Below are positions 35,217 to 44,164 of a stretch of 64,000 nt of DNA, piece by piece. Numbering within the stretch: position 1 is the first letter of the stretch; each line of letters opens with the position of its first letter. The notes under the pieces were generated by a model. That model made no database searches, was not told the origin of the DNA, and saw only the letters and a program-made list of their open reading frames with translations. The translations under genes were made by a program, and so were the position numbers. This DNA is from Rhodopseudomonas pseudopalustris (GTDB lineage: Bacteria > Pseudomonadota > Alphaproteobacteria > Rhizobiales > Xanthobacteraceae): NCBI RefSeq assembly GCF_900110435.1, contig NZ_FODT01000002.1:310001-374000 (forward strand), in the 5' to 3' direction.

Positions 35217-35891
35217 ATGGGCACGATCATCACCTTCAAACGTCCCGACGGTCAGGACGCCAGCGGCTATCTGGCCAACGCCGCGCGCGGCAATGCGCCC
35301 GGCGTCGTCGTGATCCAGGAATGGTGGGGGTTGTCCGAGCAGATCAAGGGCCTGACCGACCGGTTCGCTCTGGCCGGTTTCGATGCGCTCGCGCCCGATC
35401 TCTATAACGGCAAGGTCGTGCCCTATCACGACACGGACGCAGCCAACAAAGAGATGAGCTCGCTCGATTTCATCGATGCGACGACGCAGACCGTGCGCGG
35501 TGCGGTGGCCTATCTCGCGCGCAACGGCGCCAAGGTCGGCCTCACCGGTTTCTGTCTTGGTGGCGCAGTCACCGTCATCGGCGCGTGCAAGATCCCCGAA
35601 CTCAGCGCCGCGGTTGTGTTCTACGGCATTCCGCCGGAACAGGCGGCCAAACCCTCGGAAGTGCGGGTTCCGCTGCAGGGCCATTTCGCCAACCGCGACG
35701 ATTGGTGCACGCCTCAAGTCGTCGACGCCTTCGAGAAGGGACTGACAGAGGCCGGCAAGACTGCGGAATTGTTCCGCTATGAAGCCGACCATGCCTTCGT
35801 CAACGAGCAGCGCGCTGCGGTGCATGATCGCGAAGCCGCGGAACTCGCGTGGTCGCGCGCCACTGCATTCTTTGGAAAGCATCTCGGCTGA
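35217..35891 (+). CDS. Dienelactone hydrolase family protein
   Basis: Alpha/beta hydrolase of 224 residues from ATG 35217, after GGAGGAATC. The dienelactone hydrolase triad is visible: Cys in GFCLGGAV, Asp in ANRDDWC and His in ADHAFVN, with the oxyanion segment VVIQEWWGLSEQIK typical of the family. It may open dienelactones of aromatic degradation or act on other esters; no aromatic pathway genes accompany it. It stands alone after the bc1 terminator. Confidence 0.9.
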   Translation: MGTIITFKRPDGQDASGYLANAARGNAPGVVVIQEWWGLSEQIKGLTDRFALAGFDALAPDLYNGKVVPYHDTDAANKEMSSLDFIDATTQTVRGAVAYLARNGAKVGLTGFCLGGAVTVIGACKIPELSAAVVFYGIPPEQAAKPSEVRVPLQGHFANRDDWCTPQVVDAFEKGLTEAGKTAELFRYEADHAFVNEQRAAVHDREAAELAWSRATAFFGKHLG

Positions 35892-35981
35892 TCCGCCGTT
35901 GCCTCTAAAATTTGAGCGGTCGCCTGAAGACTTGGAAGAAGGGTTTGCTGCGATAAGGCTGTCAAATGTACGAGGACAGCA

Positions 35982-36203
35982 ATGGTTGAGAGAGTTGTAA
36001 CACCAGGTCGCAACGTCATCGACTTCGCGGACTATCAGCGAACTCAGCGACCGAGTCAGGCAACAGCGATGAGCGGCCGCTTCTGCCGTCACTGCGGCGC
36101 GGCGCTGCTCGACGACGATTCCGAGGATGATTGTTCGAGCGCCGGCATCGGTCTGCAGAGACCGTTCCGTGGGCGGTCGCCGCGCCGCATCCGTTTCGAT
36201 TGA
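35982..36203 (+). CDS. Small hypothetical protein with CxxC zinc-ribbon-like motif
   Basis: A 73-residue frame with a good ribosome site (GAGGACAGCA before ATG 35982). The middle reads FCRHCGAALLDDDSEDDC, two Cys in CxxC plus a third Cys after an acidic stretch, and the C-terminus is basic (RPFRGRSPRRIRFD). The pattern suggests a metal-binding or nucleic-acid-associated microprotein. I do not recognise a named family. It lies between dienelactone hydrolase and the convergent SDR gene, upstream of that gene's terminator. Confidence 0.6.
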   Translation: MVERVVTPGRNVIDFADYQRTQRPSQATAMSGRFCRHCGAALLDDDSEDDCSSAGIGLQRPFRGRSPRRIRFD

Positions 36204-36218
36204 TCGACAACGACCAAA

Positions 36219-36250
36219 CAAAAAAAAGCGGGGCGATCGCTCGCCCCGCT
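36219..36250 (-). terminator. Intrinsic terminator of the pdxH-SDR operon
   Basis: AGCGGGGCGA pairs with TCGCCCCGCT around TCGC; on the minus strand the stem is followed by eight T. It may also stop the small plus-strand gene. Confidence 0.93.
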
Positions 36251-36274
36251 ACTGACAGGAGAGCGGCGACCTCG

Positions 36275-37051
36275 CTACACGTGCTGGCCGCCGTTGATGT
36301 GGATCTCGGCGCCGTTCACGTAAGACGACGTCTCCGTGCACAAAACGTAGATGATCTTGGCGACTTCGTCCGGGGTGCCGAGCCGACGCAACGGGATGTC
36401 TTCTTCGACGATCTTTTCGGTGCCCGGCGACAGGATCGAGGTGTCGATCTCGCCCGGCGCGATCGAGTTGACGCGAACGCCGATGCGGCCGAAATCCGAC
36501 GCCATCTCACGCGTCAGCGCGGCCAGCGCTGCCTTGGAGGTGGCGTAGGCCGCCCCCGCGAAAGGATGCACCCGCGAGCCGGCGATCGAGGTGACGTTCA
36601 CCACCGAGCCTTTCGCCGCCTTGAGTTCCGCGATCAGTCCGCGCGCCATCATGATCGGCGCAAAGAAGTTGACGTGGAATACGTGTTCCCAGGTGTCCAT
36701 TTCGGTGTCGATCGAGCCGAGCCGGCCGCCGCCGGCGGCTTTCGGCGAGATCGCGGCATTGTTGACCAGAGCGTGGAGCTGATCGCCGTCGAGGCGTTCG
36801 CGGATTTCCGCGATGCCGCGCAACGTATCGTCGCGGTCGCCGAGATTGATCTGGATGTGATCCTCAGGGCCAGCGCCCCAAGGGCATTCCTCGGGGAAGG
36901 GGTGGCGCGAGCAGGTGATCACCCGCCAGCCGGCGCTGGAGAAGCGGATCACCGTGGCGTGGCCGATGCCGCGGCTGGCGCCGGTCAAAATCATGGTCCG
37001 GCGCTGCGCATTGCTGTCGGGCGCGCGCGGCTTCGCGGTGTCGGGGCTCAT
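36275..37051 (-). CDS. Short-chain dehydrogenase/reductase
   Basis: NAD(P)-dependent oxidoreductase, 258 residues. The Rossmann motif TGASRGIG (~24), NNAA, active-site Ser in TSIAGS, YATSK (Tyr/Lys pair) and the C-terminal [15 protein letters not shown] are all intact. The N-terminal ~18 residues are an extra charged stretch. It overlaps the pdxH stop by four bases (ATGA), so the two are one operon ending at the terminator. Substrate unknown. Confidence 0.9.
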   Translation of the reverse strand: MSPDTAKPRAPDSNAQRRTMILTGASRGIGHATVIRFSSAGWRVITCSRHPFPEECPWGAGPEDHIQINLGDRDDTLRGIAEIRERLDGDQLHALVNNAAISPKAAGGGRLGSIDTEMDTWEHVFHVNFFAPIMMARGLIAELKAAKGSVVNVTSIAGSRVHPFAGAAYATSKAALAALTREMASDFGRIGVRVNSIAPGEIDTSILSPGTEKIVEEDIPLRRLGTPDEVAKIIYVLCTETSSYVNGAEIHINGGQHV

Positions 37052-37686
37052 GGATACAGCCTTGTCTTGATCCAGGGTTGGGCCGGGGTATCCCGGCTGA
37101 ATTCGATCCGGTCGTGCAGGCGGAACGGGCGGTCGTGCCAGAACTCGAAGCGCAACGGCGTGATCCGCCAGCCGCTCCAGCCCGGCGGGCGCGGAACCTG
37201 GCCGACCAGATAGCGCGCAGCCACCTTGGCGATCGCCTGCTCGAAGGCGAAGCGGCTCTCCAGCGGCTGCGATTGTTTGCTAGCCCAGGCGCCGATCTGC
37301 GCCTGCTTCGGCCTGGTGGCAAAGTAGTCGTCGGCTTCGGTTTCGGTTACCGCAGACACCGCGCCGCGAATGCGAACCTGACGCCGCAACGACTTCCAAT
37401 GAAACAGCAGCGCCGCCTTTGGGTTGGCGGCAAGCTCGCGACCCTTCTGGCTGGCGATGTGGCTGTAGAACACGAAGCCGTCAGTGTCGTAGCCCTTCAT
37501 CAGCACCATCCGGACATCCGGCAGACCGTCGGGGTCGACCGTGGCCAGCGCCATCGCGTTCGGATCGTTAAGTTCGGATTCATTCGCATCTGCAAACCAC
37601 TCAGCAAACAACGCAAATGGATTCTCCGCCGCGGTGAAATCACCGGACGTTAACTGACTCTGTTGTTGGATGGAGGTATCGCTCAT
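37048..37686 (-). CDS. pdxH: Pyridoxamine 5'-phosphate oxidase
   Basis: FMN enzyme oxidising pyridoxine/pyridoxamine 5'-phosphate to pyridoxal phosphate. The 212-residue protein has [56 protein letters not shown] and the C-terminal signature [20 protein letters not shown]. Length fits the family. First gene of a two-gene operon with the SDR; its start is within 15-120 bases of the divergent lipoprotein gene, depending on that gene's start. Confidence 0.95.
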   Translation of the reverse strand: MSDTSIQQQSQLTSGDFTAAENPFALFAEWFADANESELNDPNAMALATVDPDGLPDVRMVLMKGYDTDGFVFYSHIASQKGRELAANPKAALLFHWKSLRRQVRIRGAVSAVTETEADDYFATRPKQAQIGAWASKQSQPLESRFAFEQAIAKVAARYLVGQVPRPPGWSGWRITPLRFEFWHDRPFRLHDRIEFSRDTPAQPWIKTRLYP

Positions 37687-37701
37687 GCGAGGAAATCCGA
37701 C

Positions 37702-38217
37702 TTGTGCTTCACCACGGTCCGAAACGCGCTGGGAACTCTGTATAGGTCAGACCTATATAGGGCACGCAACCGCGTTGGCCTATCGGCGATCGCCCCATCC
37801 GCGGCGATGATAGCGATTCTAATGGGGCCGGGACTCGGCGGCTGCAGTGTCGGGGGTAAGGATGCAGCTTTTGCCCAAATGGAAAGCAACGACTTCACCG
37901 GCTCCATCCGCGCCTTGGCGCCGTCTTCCGATAACGGCCCAACCGAGGCGGATCTGGCAATGGCGCGCATTGCCGCGTCCGACGTGCTGACCAAAGGCGA
38001 CAAGGATTCGAGCCAGCCCTGGGAGAATCCGGCCACCGGTGCGCGCGGTTCGGTGACGCCGATCGCCGCCGCCTACACCAGCGATGGACAATCCTGCCGC
38101 GACTTTCTTGCGAGCTACGTCAAAGACAGGTCGGAGAGCTGGATGCAAGGTGCGGCGTGCCGCTCGGCGCAAGGGCATTGGGAAATCCGCTCGCTGAAGC
38201 CCTGGCGGCGCAGCTGA
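37702..38217 (+). CDS. Probable surface lipoprotein, RT0821/Lpp0805-like
   Basis: A predicted exported lipoprotein. The best signal needs the Arg-rich part YRARNR, the hydrophobic run [16 protein letters not shown], and the lipobox LGGC (Cys48 of 171 residues). TTG 37702 is preceded by GAGGAAATCC and would provide this; the only ATG (37807) gives a signal with no positive charge but leaves room for a promoter with pdxH, so the start is unresolved. The mature part has [10 protein letters not shown] and [17 protein letters not shown] and a second Cys pair, resembling the 17-kDa surface antigen-like family. Function unknown. Confidence 0.7.
   Translation: MCFTTVRNALGTLYRSDLYRARNRVGLSAIAPSAAMIAILMGPGLGGCSVGGKDAAFAQMESNDFTGSIRALAPSSDNGPTEADLAMARIAASDVLTKGDKDSSQPWENPATGARGSVTPIAAAYTSDGQSCRDFLASYVKDRSESWMQGAACRSAQGHWEIRSLKPWRRS
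37741..37757. promoter_or_regulatory. 17-bp perfect palindrome between pdxH and the lipoprotein gene
   Basis: TATAGGTC-A-GACCTATA is a perfect dyad directly followed by TAGGG, in a locally AT-rich patch. It could be an operator or contain opposing -10 elements for the two divergent genes; it would fall inside the lipoprotein coding region if that gene starts at 37702. Confidence 0.6.
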
Positions 38218-38327
38218 CGCGCCGCGAAGGCGGCCGAAAGCGGTTGCAAAAGCGACACAAAAACCCCAGATGAAACGCCAATGGGCGTTCTGCCCAGGGT
38301 TCGAATTCCTTGAAGGAGACGAGACGG

Positions 38328-39296
38328 ATGCGCGACCCCTATGAGGTCCTGGGGGTGCAGCGGGACGCCAGCGCTGCGGCGATCAAGAGCGCCTATCGCA
38401 AGCTGGCCAAGAAGCATCACCCCGACGCCAACAAGAACGATCCGAAGGCTGCTGCCCGCTTCGCCGAAGTCAATTCCGCCAACGAGATCGTCGGCGACGA
38501 GACCAAACGCAAACAGTTCGACCGAGGCGAGATCGACGCCGAGGGCAAGCCGCGCTTCCAGGGCTTTCCCGGCGGCGGACGCGGTGGGCGTGCAGGCGGG
38601 CCCGGCGGTGGCTTCGAGCACAATTTCCGAAGCGGTGGCGGCGGATTCGCTGGCGCGGGCGGCGCAGGCTTCGAGGACATTCTGAACTCGATGTTCGGTG
38701 GTGCGGCCGGCATGCGCGGCGGCCCGCGCGGCGGCCCCCAGGGGTTCGATTTCGACACCGGCGGCTTCGCTCCCGATCTCGACCAGACCGTCGCGATGAC
38801 GGTGACGCTGGAAGAGGCGGCCCAAGGCACCGAGAAGCGCGTCCGGCTGCCGACCGGCAAAGAGCTCAACGTCAAGATTCCGGCTGGCGTCAGTTCGGGC
38901 CAGCAGATCCGGCTGAAAGGGCAGGGCGATAGCGCCCCCGGCCATCGCGCCGGCGATCTGCTGATCACCGTCAACTACGCCCCGCATCCGCACTTCAAGG
39001 TCGAGGGCACTGATCTGCGGCTGGAGCTGCCGATCACGCTGTATGAGGCGGTGCTCGGCGCCAAGGTTCGCGTCCCGACGCTGACCGGCGCAATCGAACT
39101 GTCGATCCCGAAGAACACCTCGAGCGGGAGAACCTTCCGGCTCAAGGGCAAGGGGTTGCTGAAGAACGGCGCGACCGGCGACCTGTTCGTCACCACGCGG
39201 ATCACGCTGCCGGACGGCCACGATGCCGAGCTCGAGGCGCTGATGCAGAAATGGCGCGACGGCCATCCGTATCACCCGCGCAGCGACCTCAAATAA
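38328..39296 (+). CDS. DnaJ-family co-chaperone, CbpA-like (no zinc fingers)
   Basis: Stimulates DnaK ATPase. The 322-residue protein starts MRDPYEVLGVQRDASAAAIK with the HPD motif in KKHHPDANKN (~32), a Gly/Phe-rich linker to ~135, then the two C-terminal peptide-binding domains (RLPTGKELNVKIPAGVSSGQ; GDLLITVNYAPHPHFKVEG). No CxxCxGxG zinc repeats, so it is class II like CbpA. ATG 38328 follows GAAGGAGACG. It is downstream of the lipoprotein gene on the same strand, 110 bases away. Confidence 0.92.
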   Translation: MRDPYEVLGVQRDASAAAIKSAYRKLAKKHHPDANKNDPKAAARFAEVNSANEIVGDETKRKQFDRGEIDAEGKPRFQGFPGGGRGGRAGGPGGGFEHNFRSGGGGFAGAGGAGFEDILNSMFGGAAGMRGGPRGGPQGFDFDTGGFAPDLDQTVAMTVTLEEAAQGTEKRVRLPTGKELNVKIPAGVSSGQQIRLKGQGDSAPGHRAGDLLITVNYAPHPHFKVEGTDLRLELPITLYEAVLGAKVRVPTLTGAIELSIPKNTSSGRTFRLKGKGLLKNGATGDLFVTTRITLPDGHDAELEALMQKWRDGHPYHPRSDLK

Positions 39297-39457
39297 CTGC
39301 CGGATCGGCTGGAAGACGGTGGCGTGGCCCGGCCAAAAGGGGAGCGGCCTCGGCGCGGGGGATCAGCGCAACCCCGGCCAAGGCCGCTGTGCGTCGATCG
39401 GCGGATCAGACGCGGATCAAACATCCTGAGTTCATCGGACGATAGTGAGGCGCGTCC

Positions 39458-39538
39458 ATGTTGGAAACCGCGATTATCGATGTCGAAATTGGGACGACGA
39501 TGATTGCTAAGTCAATAGTGCCCGCCGGCTCCAACTGA
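39458..39538 (+). CDS. Possible 26-residue small ORF
   Basis: ATG 39458 opens 26 codons (MLETAIIDVEIGTTMIAKSI...) ending TGA 39538, with TGAGG nine bases upstream. Codon choice is less GC-rich than neighbours. It ends just before the anti-sigma gene on the opposite strand. It may be chance; no family recognised. Confidence 0.2.
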   Translation: MLETAIIDVEIGTTMIAKSIVPAGSN

Positions 39539-39545
39539 TTGCCAA

Positions 39546-40325
39546 CTAACCGCCGCTCTTGTCGGTCTGCTCATAGACCTGCTTCGCTACTTCGCTCAAT
39601 CGGTCCCTGTCGGTCGGGCCCGACAGCACATAGCCAACGCCGCGGTCGGTCCAGAACAGCGCGCCGTCGCGATCATCGCTGGCGTAGCGCATCTGCGTCG
39701 CGTCGGTTTTGGCGCGCGAGGTGTACAGCGTGAAGCGCTCGCCGCTGGCGCTCTCATACATCAGGAAGGCCGCCGGCGCGTCGGGTCCGGGCAATAGCCG
39801 CCCGCCGACCAGCTTCAGCCCGGCGCCGTCGAGCTCGGGCGCCCTCACCACATAGCCGACGCGCTTCGACAGCCATTGCTGCAGATGGGCGCGTTCGGAG
39901 CCCTCGACCTCGACGGGGTGGCGAACCTCGACGACGTAGAGCCGGTGCGCGTCCAGCGCATCGACGGTGAAGTTGCGGAAAATGCTCGGTGTCGCGGCTG
40001 CGCCGTGGGCGAACCAACCGGCTCCGCCGCCGGCGATGAACGCCGCGAGCGTTGCCGCGATTGCGCCGGCGATCCAGCGCCGCGGCGGGCGGTTGGTCAG
40101 CCGGTCGATCTGCAGGCGCGGCGGCACCGGCTCGTCGAACACCTGATCGTAGCGTGCGTGCAGCGCCTCCGCTATCGCGCGCCACGACGCCACGCGTTCC
40201 GCATCCGCCGGATGCGACGACAGCCAGGCTTCGACGTCACCGTGCCGCTCGTCCGGCAGTTCGCCGTCGACATAGGCATGCAGTTCGTCTTCGGTCACGG
40301 GAATCTTGGGGTCAGTCATGGCCAT
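39546..40325 (-). CDS. Membrane anti-sigma factor
   Basis: Predicted regulator holding the neighbouring ECF sigma factor inactive. The 259 residues have a cytosolic N-domain (EDELHAYVDGELPDERHGDV) resembling the anti-sigma domain but lacking the Cys pair of zinc-binding types, one membrane helix (IAGAIAATLAAFIAGGGAGW, ~85-105) and a periplasmic sensor part (RHPVEVEGSERAHLQQWLSK; DGALFWTDRGVGYVLSG). ATG 40325 (or 40319) lies 21 bases after the sigma gene stop, on the same strand, the usual order. Signal unknown. Confidence 0.85.
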   Translation of the reverse strand: MAMTDPKIPVTEDELHAYVDGELPDERHGDVEAWLSSHPADAERVASWRAIAEALHARYDQVFDEPVPPRLQIDRLTNRPPRRWIAGAIAATLAAFIAGGGAGWFAHGAAATPSIFRNFTVDALDAHRLYVVEVRHPVEVEGSERAHLQQWLSKRVGYVVRAPELDGAGLKLVGGRLLPGPDAPAAFLMYESASGERFTLYTSRAKTDATQMRYASDDRDGALFWTDRGVGYVLSGPTDRDRLSEVAKQVYEQTDKSGG

Positions 40326-40346
40326 TCGTCTTCTGCATTTACTGTC

Positions 40347-40835
40347 TCATTTCACCCGCTTGAGCATCGGCCGTTCGCCTGCGAGGGTGGCGCGGATGTG
40401 GGCGCGGGCGCGGGCAAGGCGGGACATCACCGTGCCGATCGGCACGCGCTGGATGTCCGCGATCTCGCGGTAGCTAAGCCCCTCCAGAACAACCAGCAGT
40501 AGCACCGCCCGCTGCTCTTCGACCAGCGTCGCCAGCGCGCGCGCGATGTCGCCGCCCTCCGCTTCGGTGCCGCTGGCGTCCGCGCCGGTGTCGTTCAGCG
40601 GCAGCAATGGCGGACGGCGCGCCAGTGCACGGCGGCGGTTGCGGTTGAGGTTGGTCAGAATGGTATAGAGCCAGCTCCGCAGATCGCCGCCGTGAAACAA
40701 CTTTTCCGAGCGCAGCGCCCGCACCAGCGTGTCTTGCACCAGATCGTCCGCAATATCGGCGTCGCGCGCCAGCGCGCGGGCGTACCGCCGCAGCGCGGGA
40801 ATCAACTCTTCGACGCCGTCGCGAAAATCGTTCAT
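40347..40835 (-). CDS. ECF-family RNA polymerase sigma factor
   Basis: Alternative sigma factor, 162 residues from ATG 40835 (MNDFRDGVEELIPAL). Region 2 is RYARALARDADIADDLVQDT and LRSWLYTILTNLNRNRRR; region 4 is LLLVVLEGLSYREIADIQRV followed by GTVMSRLARARAHIR. The frame extends upstream to 40904 but that would add an atypical N-terminus. It is followed by its anti-sigma factor and is divergent from fabI. The class resembles ECF sigma factors of stress response; target genes unknown. Confidence 0.92.
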   Translation of the reverse strand: MNDFRDGVEELIPALRRYARALARDADIADDLVQDTLVRALRSEKLFHGGDLRSWLYTILTNLNRNRRRALARRPPLLPLNDTGADASGTEAEGGDIARALATLVEEQRAVLLLVVLEGLSYREIADIQRVPIGTVMSRLARARAHIRATLAGERPMLKRVK

Positions 40836-41038
40836 GGCTCTGTTCGCCCGGACTTGCCTGCCGCGCGGCGGTGTCTCGGCGACGGCAGCAGCGCCGGGAA
40901 TCATAACACCGCCGTGCGGCGCCTATTCCATCGCGCCAGGATTGCGCGAAATCGCTGAATTTGCAGCGAACATGGGGGCTGTACCCAGCCCGGCCGCTGG
41001 TGTAGGTCCAAAGCCTGATCAAGGCGATAGGATATGAA

Positions 41039-41857
41039 ATGGTGACCGATTCAGGTCTGATGCACGGCAAGCGTGGTGTGATTCTGGGCGTGGCCAACAA
41101 TCGGTCGATCGCCTGGGGCATCGCCAAGGCGTGCCGCGCCCACGGCGCAGAGATCGCGCTGACCTGGCAAGGCGACGCGCTGAAGAAGCGGGTCACGCCG
41201 CTGGCGGCCGAACTCGAGGGTATTTTGGTCGGGCATTGCGACGTGACCGAACCGGCGACCATCGACGCGGTGTTCGACGAGCTGAAGGCGAAGTGGGGCA
41301 AGATCGACTTTGTGGTCCACGCCATCGCGTTCTCCGACAAGGACCAGCTCGACGGGCGCTATGTCGAGACCACCGCCGATAATTTTTCCAAGACCATGCT
41401 GATCTCTTGCTATTCGCTGACAGCGATCGCGCAGCGGGCCGAGAAGTTGATGCCGGATGGCGGCTCGATCCTGACGCTGACCTATTACGGCGCCGAGAAA
41501 TGGATGCCGCATTACAACGTGATGGGCGTCGCCAAGGCCGCGCTGGAAGCCAGTGTGCGCTATCTCGCTGCCGACCTCGGCGAAAAGAACATCCGCGTCA
41601 ACGCCATCTCGGCCGGCCCGATCAAGACGCTGGCGGCGTCGGGGATCGGCGATTTCCGCTACATCCTGAAGTGGAATGAGTACAATTCGCCGATGCGCCG
41701 GACGGTGACGATCGAGGAAGTCGGCGACAGCGCCTTGTATCTGCTCTCGGGCTTGTCGCGCGGCGTCACCGGCGAAGTGCACCACGTGGATTGCGGCTAC
41801 CACGTCGTCGGAATGAAGCGACCCGACGCGCCGGACATCACCTTGGCGAAGGACTGA
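41039..41857 (+). CDS. fabI: Enoyl-[acyl-carrier-protein] reductase (NADH), FabI
   Basis: Last reduction step of fatty-acid elongation. The 272-residue SDR has GVANNRSIAWGIAKAC (FabI-type cofactor loop), AIAFSDKDQLDG, the catalytic Tyr159 and Lys166 in HYNVMGVAKAAL, and AISAGPIKTLAASGI. ATG 41039 follows AGGATATGAA. A 200-base divergent promoter region separates it from the sigma gene. Rhizobia often have FabI paralogs, so essentiality is not implied. Confidence 0.94.
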   Translation: MVTDSGLMHGKRGVILGVANNRSIAWGIAKACRAHGAEIALTWQGDALKKRVTPLAAELEGILVGHCDVTEPATIDAVFDELKAKWGKIDFVVHAIAFSDKDQLDGRYVETTADNFSKTMLISCYSLTAIAQRAEKLMPDGGSILTLTYYGAEKWMPHYNVMGVAKAALEASVRYLAADLGEKNIRVNAISAGPIKTLAASGIGDFRYILKWNEYNSPMRRTVTIEEVGDSALYLLSGLSRGVTGEVHHVDCGYHVVGMKRPDAPDITLAKD

Positions 41858-41868
41858 GGAAGCGCTCC

Positions 41869-41985
41869 GCCGTCATCCGGAGGCGCGCGTCCGAAGGGCG
41901 CTCCTCGAAGGCTGACATCGCGGCTGCCGTCGCCCTTCGAGCTCGCTCATGCTGGCACCTTGGGACGACGGCTTTGCACAGGCTG
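41869..41985. repeat. Intergenic hairpin-rich repeat-like stretch
   Basis: CGTCATCCGGAGGCGCGCG resembles the start of class A repeats, followed by CGAAGGGCG... and an inverse CGCCCTTCG, then CACCTTGGGACGACGG. It fills the fabI-phosphoglycerate mutase gap and is more diverged than the other copies. Confidence 0.6.
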
Positions 41986-41988
41986 ATC

Positions 41989-42582
41989 ATGCCCACCATC
42001 TACTACATCCGCCACGGCCAGACCGACTGGAATGCCACCGGTCGATTTCAGGGCACGCAGGACATTCCGCTGAACGACATCGGGCGCGCGCAGGCCAGCG
42101 CGGCCGGCCAACTGCTGCGCGATCTGCTGACCCGCGACGGCCGCGACGCCGCGAGCCTGTCTTATGTCGCGAGCCCGCTCAGCCGCGCTCGCGTCACCAT
42201 GGAGCTGCTGCGCGTTGCGCTCGGCCTGCCGGCGGAGGATTACACCACCGACGACCGGCTGCGCGAGATCACCTACGGCGCCTGGGAGGGGTTCACGCTG
42301 GCGCAGATGGAGCAGTCCAACTCGGAAATCCACGCCGCACGTCTGGCCGATCGCTGGGCCGTGGCGCCCCTGCGCGGCGAGAGCTACGCCGACCGGCTGC
42401 CCTTTATCGCCGACTGGACCGGCGCGTTGACAAACGACACGGTGGCGGTTGGCCATGTCGGCACCGCGCGGACGCTGATGGTGGCGCTCGGCCTGAAATC
42501 GCCGGCGGAGGCGTTGGAAGGGCTGATCGAGCAGGGCGCACTCTATGTGTTCCGCGACGGCGGGCTGACGATCGTGCGCTGA
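41989..42582 (+). CDS. Histidine phosphatase / phosphoglycerate mutase-like protein
   Basis: The 197-residue protein has the phospho-His motif YYIRHGQTDWN at residue 5 on, YVASPLSRARVTMELL, DDRLREITYGAWEG, and the second catalytic His in VGHVGTARTL. This is the broad cofactor-dependent family; a phosphatase role is as likely as mutase activity. ATG 41989 is preceded by CAGGCTGATC, a weak site. It lies downstream of fabI, separated by a repeat-like gap. Confidence 0.87.
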   Translation: MPTIYYIRHGQTDWNATGRFQGTQDIPLNDIGRAQASAAGQLLRDLLTRDGRDAASLSYVASPLSRARVTMELLRVALGLPAEDYTTDDRLREITYGAWEGFTLAQMEQSNSEIHAARLADRWAVAPLRGESYADRLPFIADWTGALTNDTVAVGHVGTARTLMVALGLKSPAEALEGLIEQGALYVFRDGGLTIVR

Positions 42583-42689
42583 CCCCGTTTGAACCGTCGC
42601 CCACGAGGGGAGAAGGTGACAGCGGGCTTGTTTGACCACCCGTTTCCGGCGCGTTACCACACCCCTCAACCCTTCGCGCAGGCTGTCCC

Positions 42690-43775
42690 ATGTCCTTCAA
42701 TACATTCGGCCACATGTTTCGCGTCACCACCTTCGGCGAGAGCCATGGGGTGGCGATCGGTTGCGTGGTCGACGGCTGCCCGCCGCTGATCCCGCTGACC
42801 GAGGCCGACATCCAGGGCGATCTCGACCGCCGCCGGCCCGGCCAATCGCGCTTCACCACCCAGCGCCAGGAAGCCGATCAGGTGAAGATCCTGTCCGGCG
42901 TGATGGCGCATCCGGAGTCCGGCGCGCAGGTCACCACCGGCACGCCGATCGCGCTGATGATCGAGAACACCGACCAGCGCTCGAAGGACTATTCCGACAT
43001 CAAGGACAAGTATCGGCCCGGCCACGCCGACTTCACCTATGAGGCCAAATACGGCATCCGCGACTATCGCGGCGGCGGCCGTTCCTCGGCGCGGGAGACC
43101 GCGAGCCGGGTCGCCGCTGGGGCGATTGCGCGAAAAGTGATCGCCGGCATGAGTGTGCGTGGCGCGCTGGTGCAGATCGGGCCGCACAAGATCGATCGCG
43201 AGAAGTGGGATTGGGACGAGATCGGCAACAATCCGTTCTTCTGCCCCGACAAGGACGCCGCTTCGGTGTGGGAGGCCTATCTCGACGGCATCCGCAAGAG
43301 CGGCTCGTCGATCGGCGCGGTGATCGAGGTGATCGCCGAGGGCGTGCCCGCCGGGCTCGGCGCGCCGATCTACGCCAAGCTCGACGGCGACCTCGCCGCG
43401 GCGCTGATGAGTATCAACGCGGTCAAGGGCGTCGAGATCGGCGACGGCTTTGCCACTGCCGCGCTGACCGGCGAGGAGAACGCTGACGAGATGCGGATGG
43501 GCAATCACGGCCCAGCGTTTCTCTCGAACCACGCCGGCGGCATTCTCGGCGGCATCTCCACCGGCCAGCCGGTGGTGGCGCGGTTCGCGGTGAAGCCGAC
43601 CTCGTCGATCCTTTCGCCGCGCAGGACCGTCGATCGCGAAGGCCATGACACCGACATCCTCACCAAGGGCCGTCACGACCCCTGCGTCGGTATCCGCGCG
43701 GTGCCGGTCGGCGAGGCGATGGTCGCCTGCGTGCTGGCCGATCATCTGCTGCGCCATCGCGGCCAGGTGGGCTAG
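42690..43775 (+). CDS. aroC: Chorismate synthase
   Basis: Forms chorismate from EPSP using reduced FMN, the end of the shikimate pathway. The 361 residues show [59 protein letters not shown] and [20 protein letters not shown] with the conserved His residues. Length normal. It is downstream of the phosphatase gene, 107 bases away, and converges on clpS. Confidence 0.96.
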   Translation: MSFNTFGHMFRVTTFGESHGVAIGCVVDGCPPLIPLTEADIQGDLDRRRPGQSRFTTQRQEADQVKILSGVMAHPESGAQVTTGTPIALMIENTDQRSKDYSDIKDKYRPGHADFTYEAKYGIRDYRGGGRSSARETASRVAAGAIARKVIAGMSVRGALVQIGPHKIDREKWDWDEIGNNPFFCPDKDAASVWEAYLDGIRKSGSSIGAVIEVIAEGVPAGLGAPIYAKLDGDLAAALMSINAVKGVEIGDGFATAALTGEENADEMRMGNHGPAFLSNHAGGILGGISTGQPVVARFAVKPTSSILSPRRTVDREGHDTDILTKGRHDPCVGIRAVPVGEAMVACVLADHLLRHRGQVG

Positions 43776-43858
43776 CTCTGCGCTGAGCGTTCACCCTGGA
43801 AGCCTCGCTGCGTCATCCTCACTCAGCCAGCGCGATGCAGCCGATCTATCGTTCGCCG

Positions 43859-44164
43859 CTATTCCTCCGGCTCGGTGGTGAATAGCAGTGGATAGCCCTT
43901 GACGCGGCCGGCGTCGGTGGCGCGGGTGGCTTTGGTCTCTGCGACATCCTTCGTGAACACCGCGACGACGCAGACGCCGCGCTGATGCGCGGTCAGCATC
44001 ACTTTGTAGGCCTGTTCCTCCGTCATCCGGAACTCGGCCTTCAGGATCATCACGACGAACTCGCGCGGCGTGAAGTCGTCGTTGACGAGGATCACCTTGT
44101 GCAGTTTGGGCCGCTCGAGCTTCGGCTTGGCCTTGGTCGACGGCTTGGTGACGATTTTGCCCAT
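43859..44164 (-). CDS. clpS: ATP-dependent Clp protease adaptor ClpS, ClpS2-like
   Basis: N-recognin that delivers N-degron substrates to ClpAP. The 101 residues contain KVILVNDDFTPREFVVMILK (substrate-binding loop with Asp pair), the family position of VMLTAHQRGVC, and AETKATRATDAGRVKGYPLL ending FTTEPEE. From memory the ending and the HQRGV in place of HNHG match the second alphaproteobacterial paralog, ClpS2, rather than the ClpS1 beside clpA. Start ATG 44164 gives a normal length; no clpA is nearby. Confidence 0.9.
   Translation of the reverse strand: MGKIVTKPSTKAKPKLERPKLHKVILVNDDFTPREFVVMILKAEFRMTEEQAYKVMLTAHQRGVCVVAVFTKDVAETKATRATDAGRVKGYPLLFTTEPEE

Noticed and set aside
36131-37213. 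360-residue plus-strand frame over the SDR and pdxH genes
   Set aside because: No motif, no start site, and covers a terminator and two well-supported genes on the other strand.
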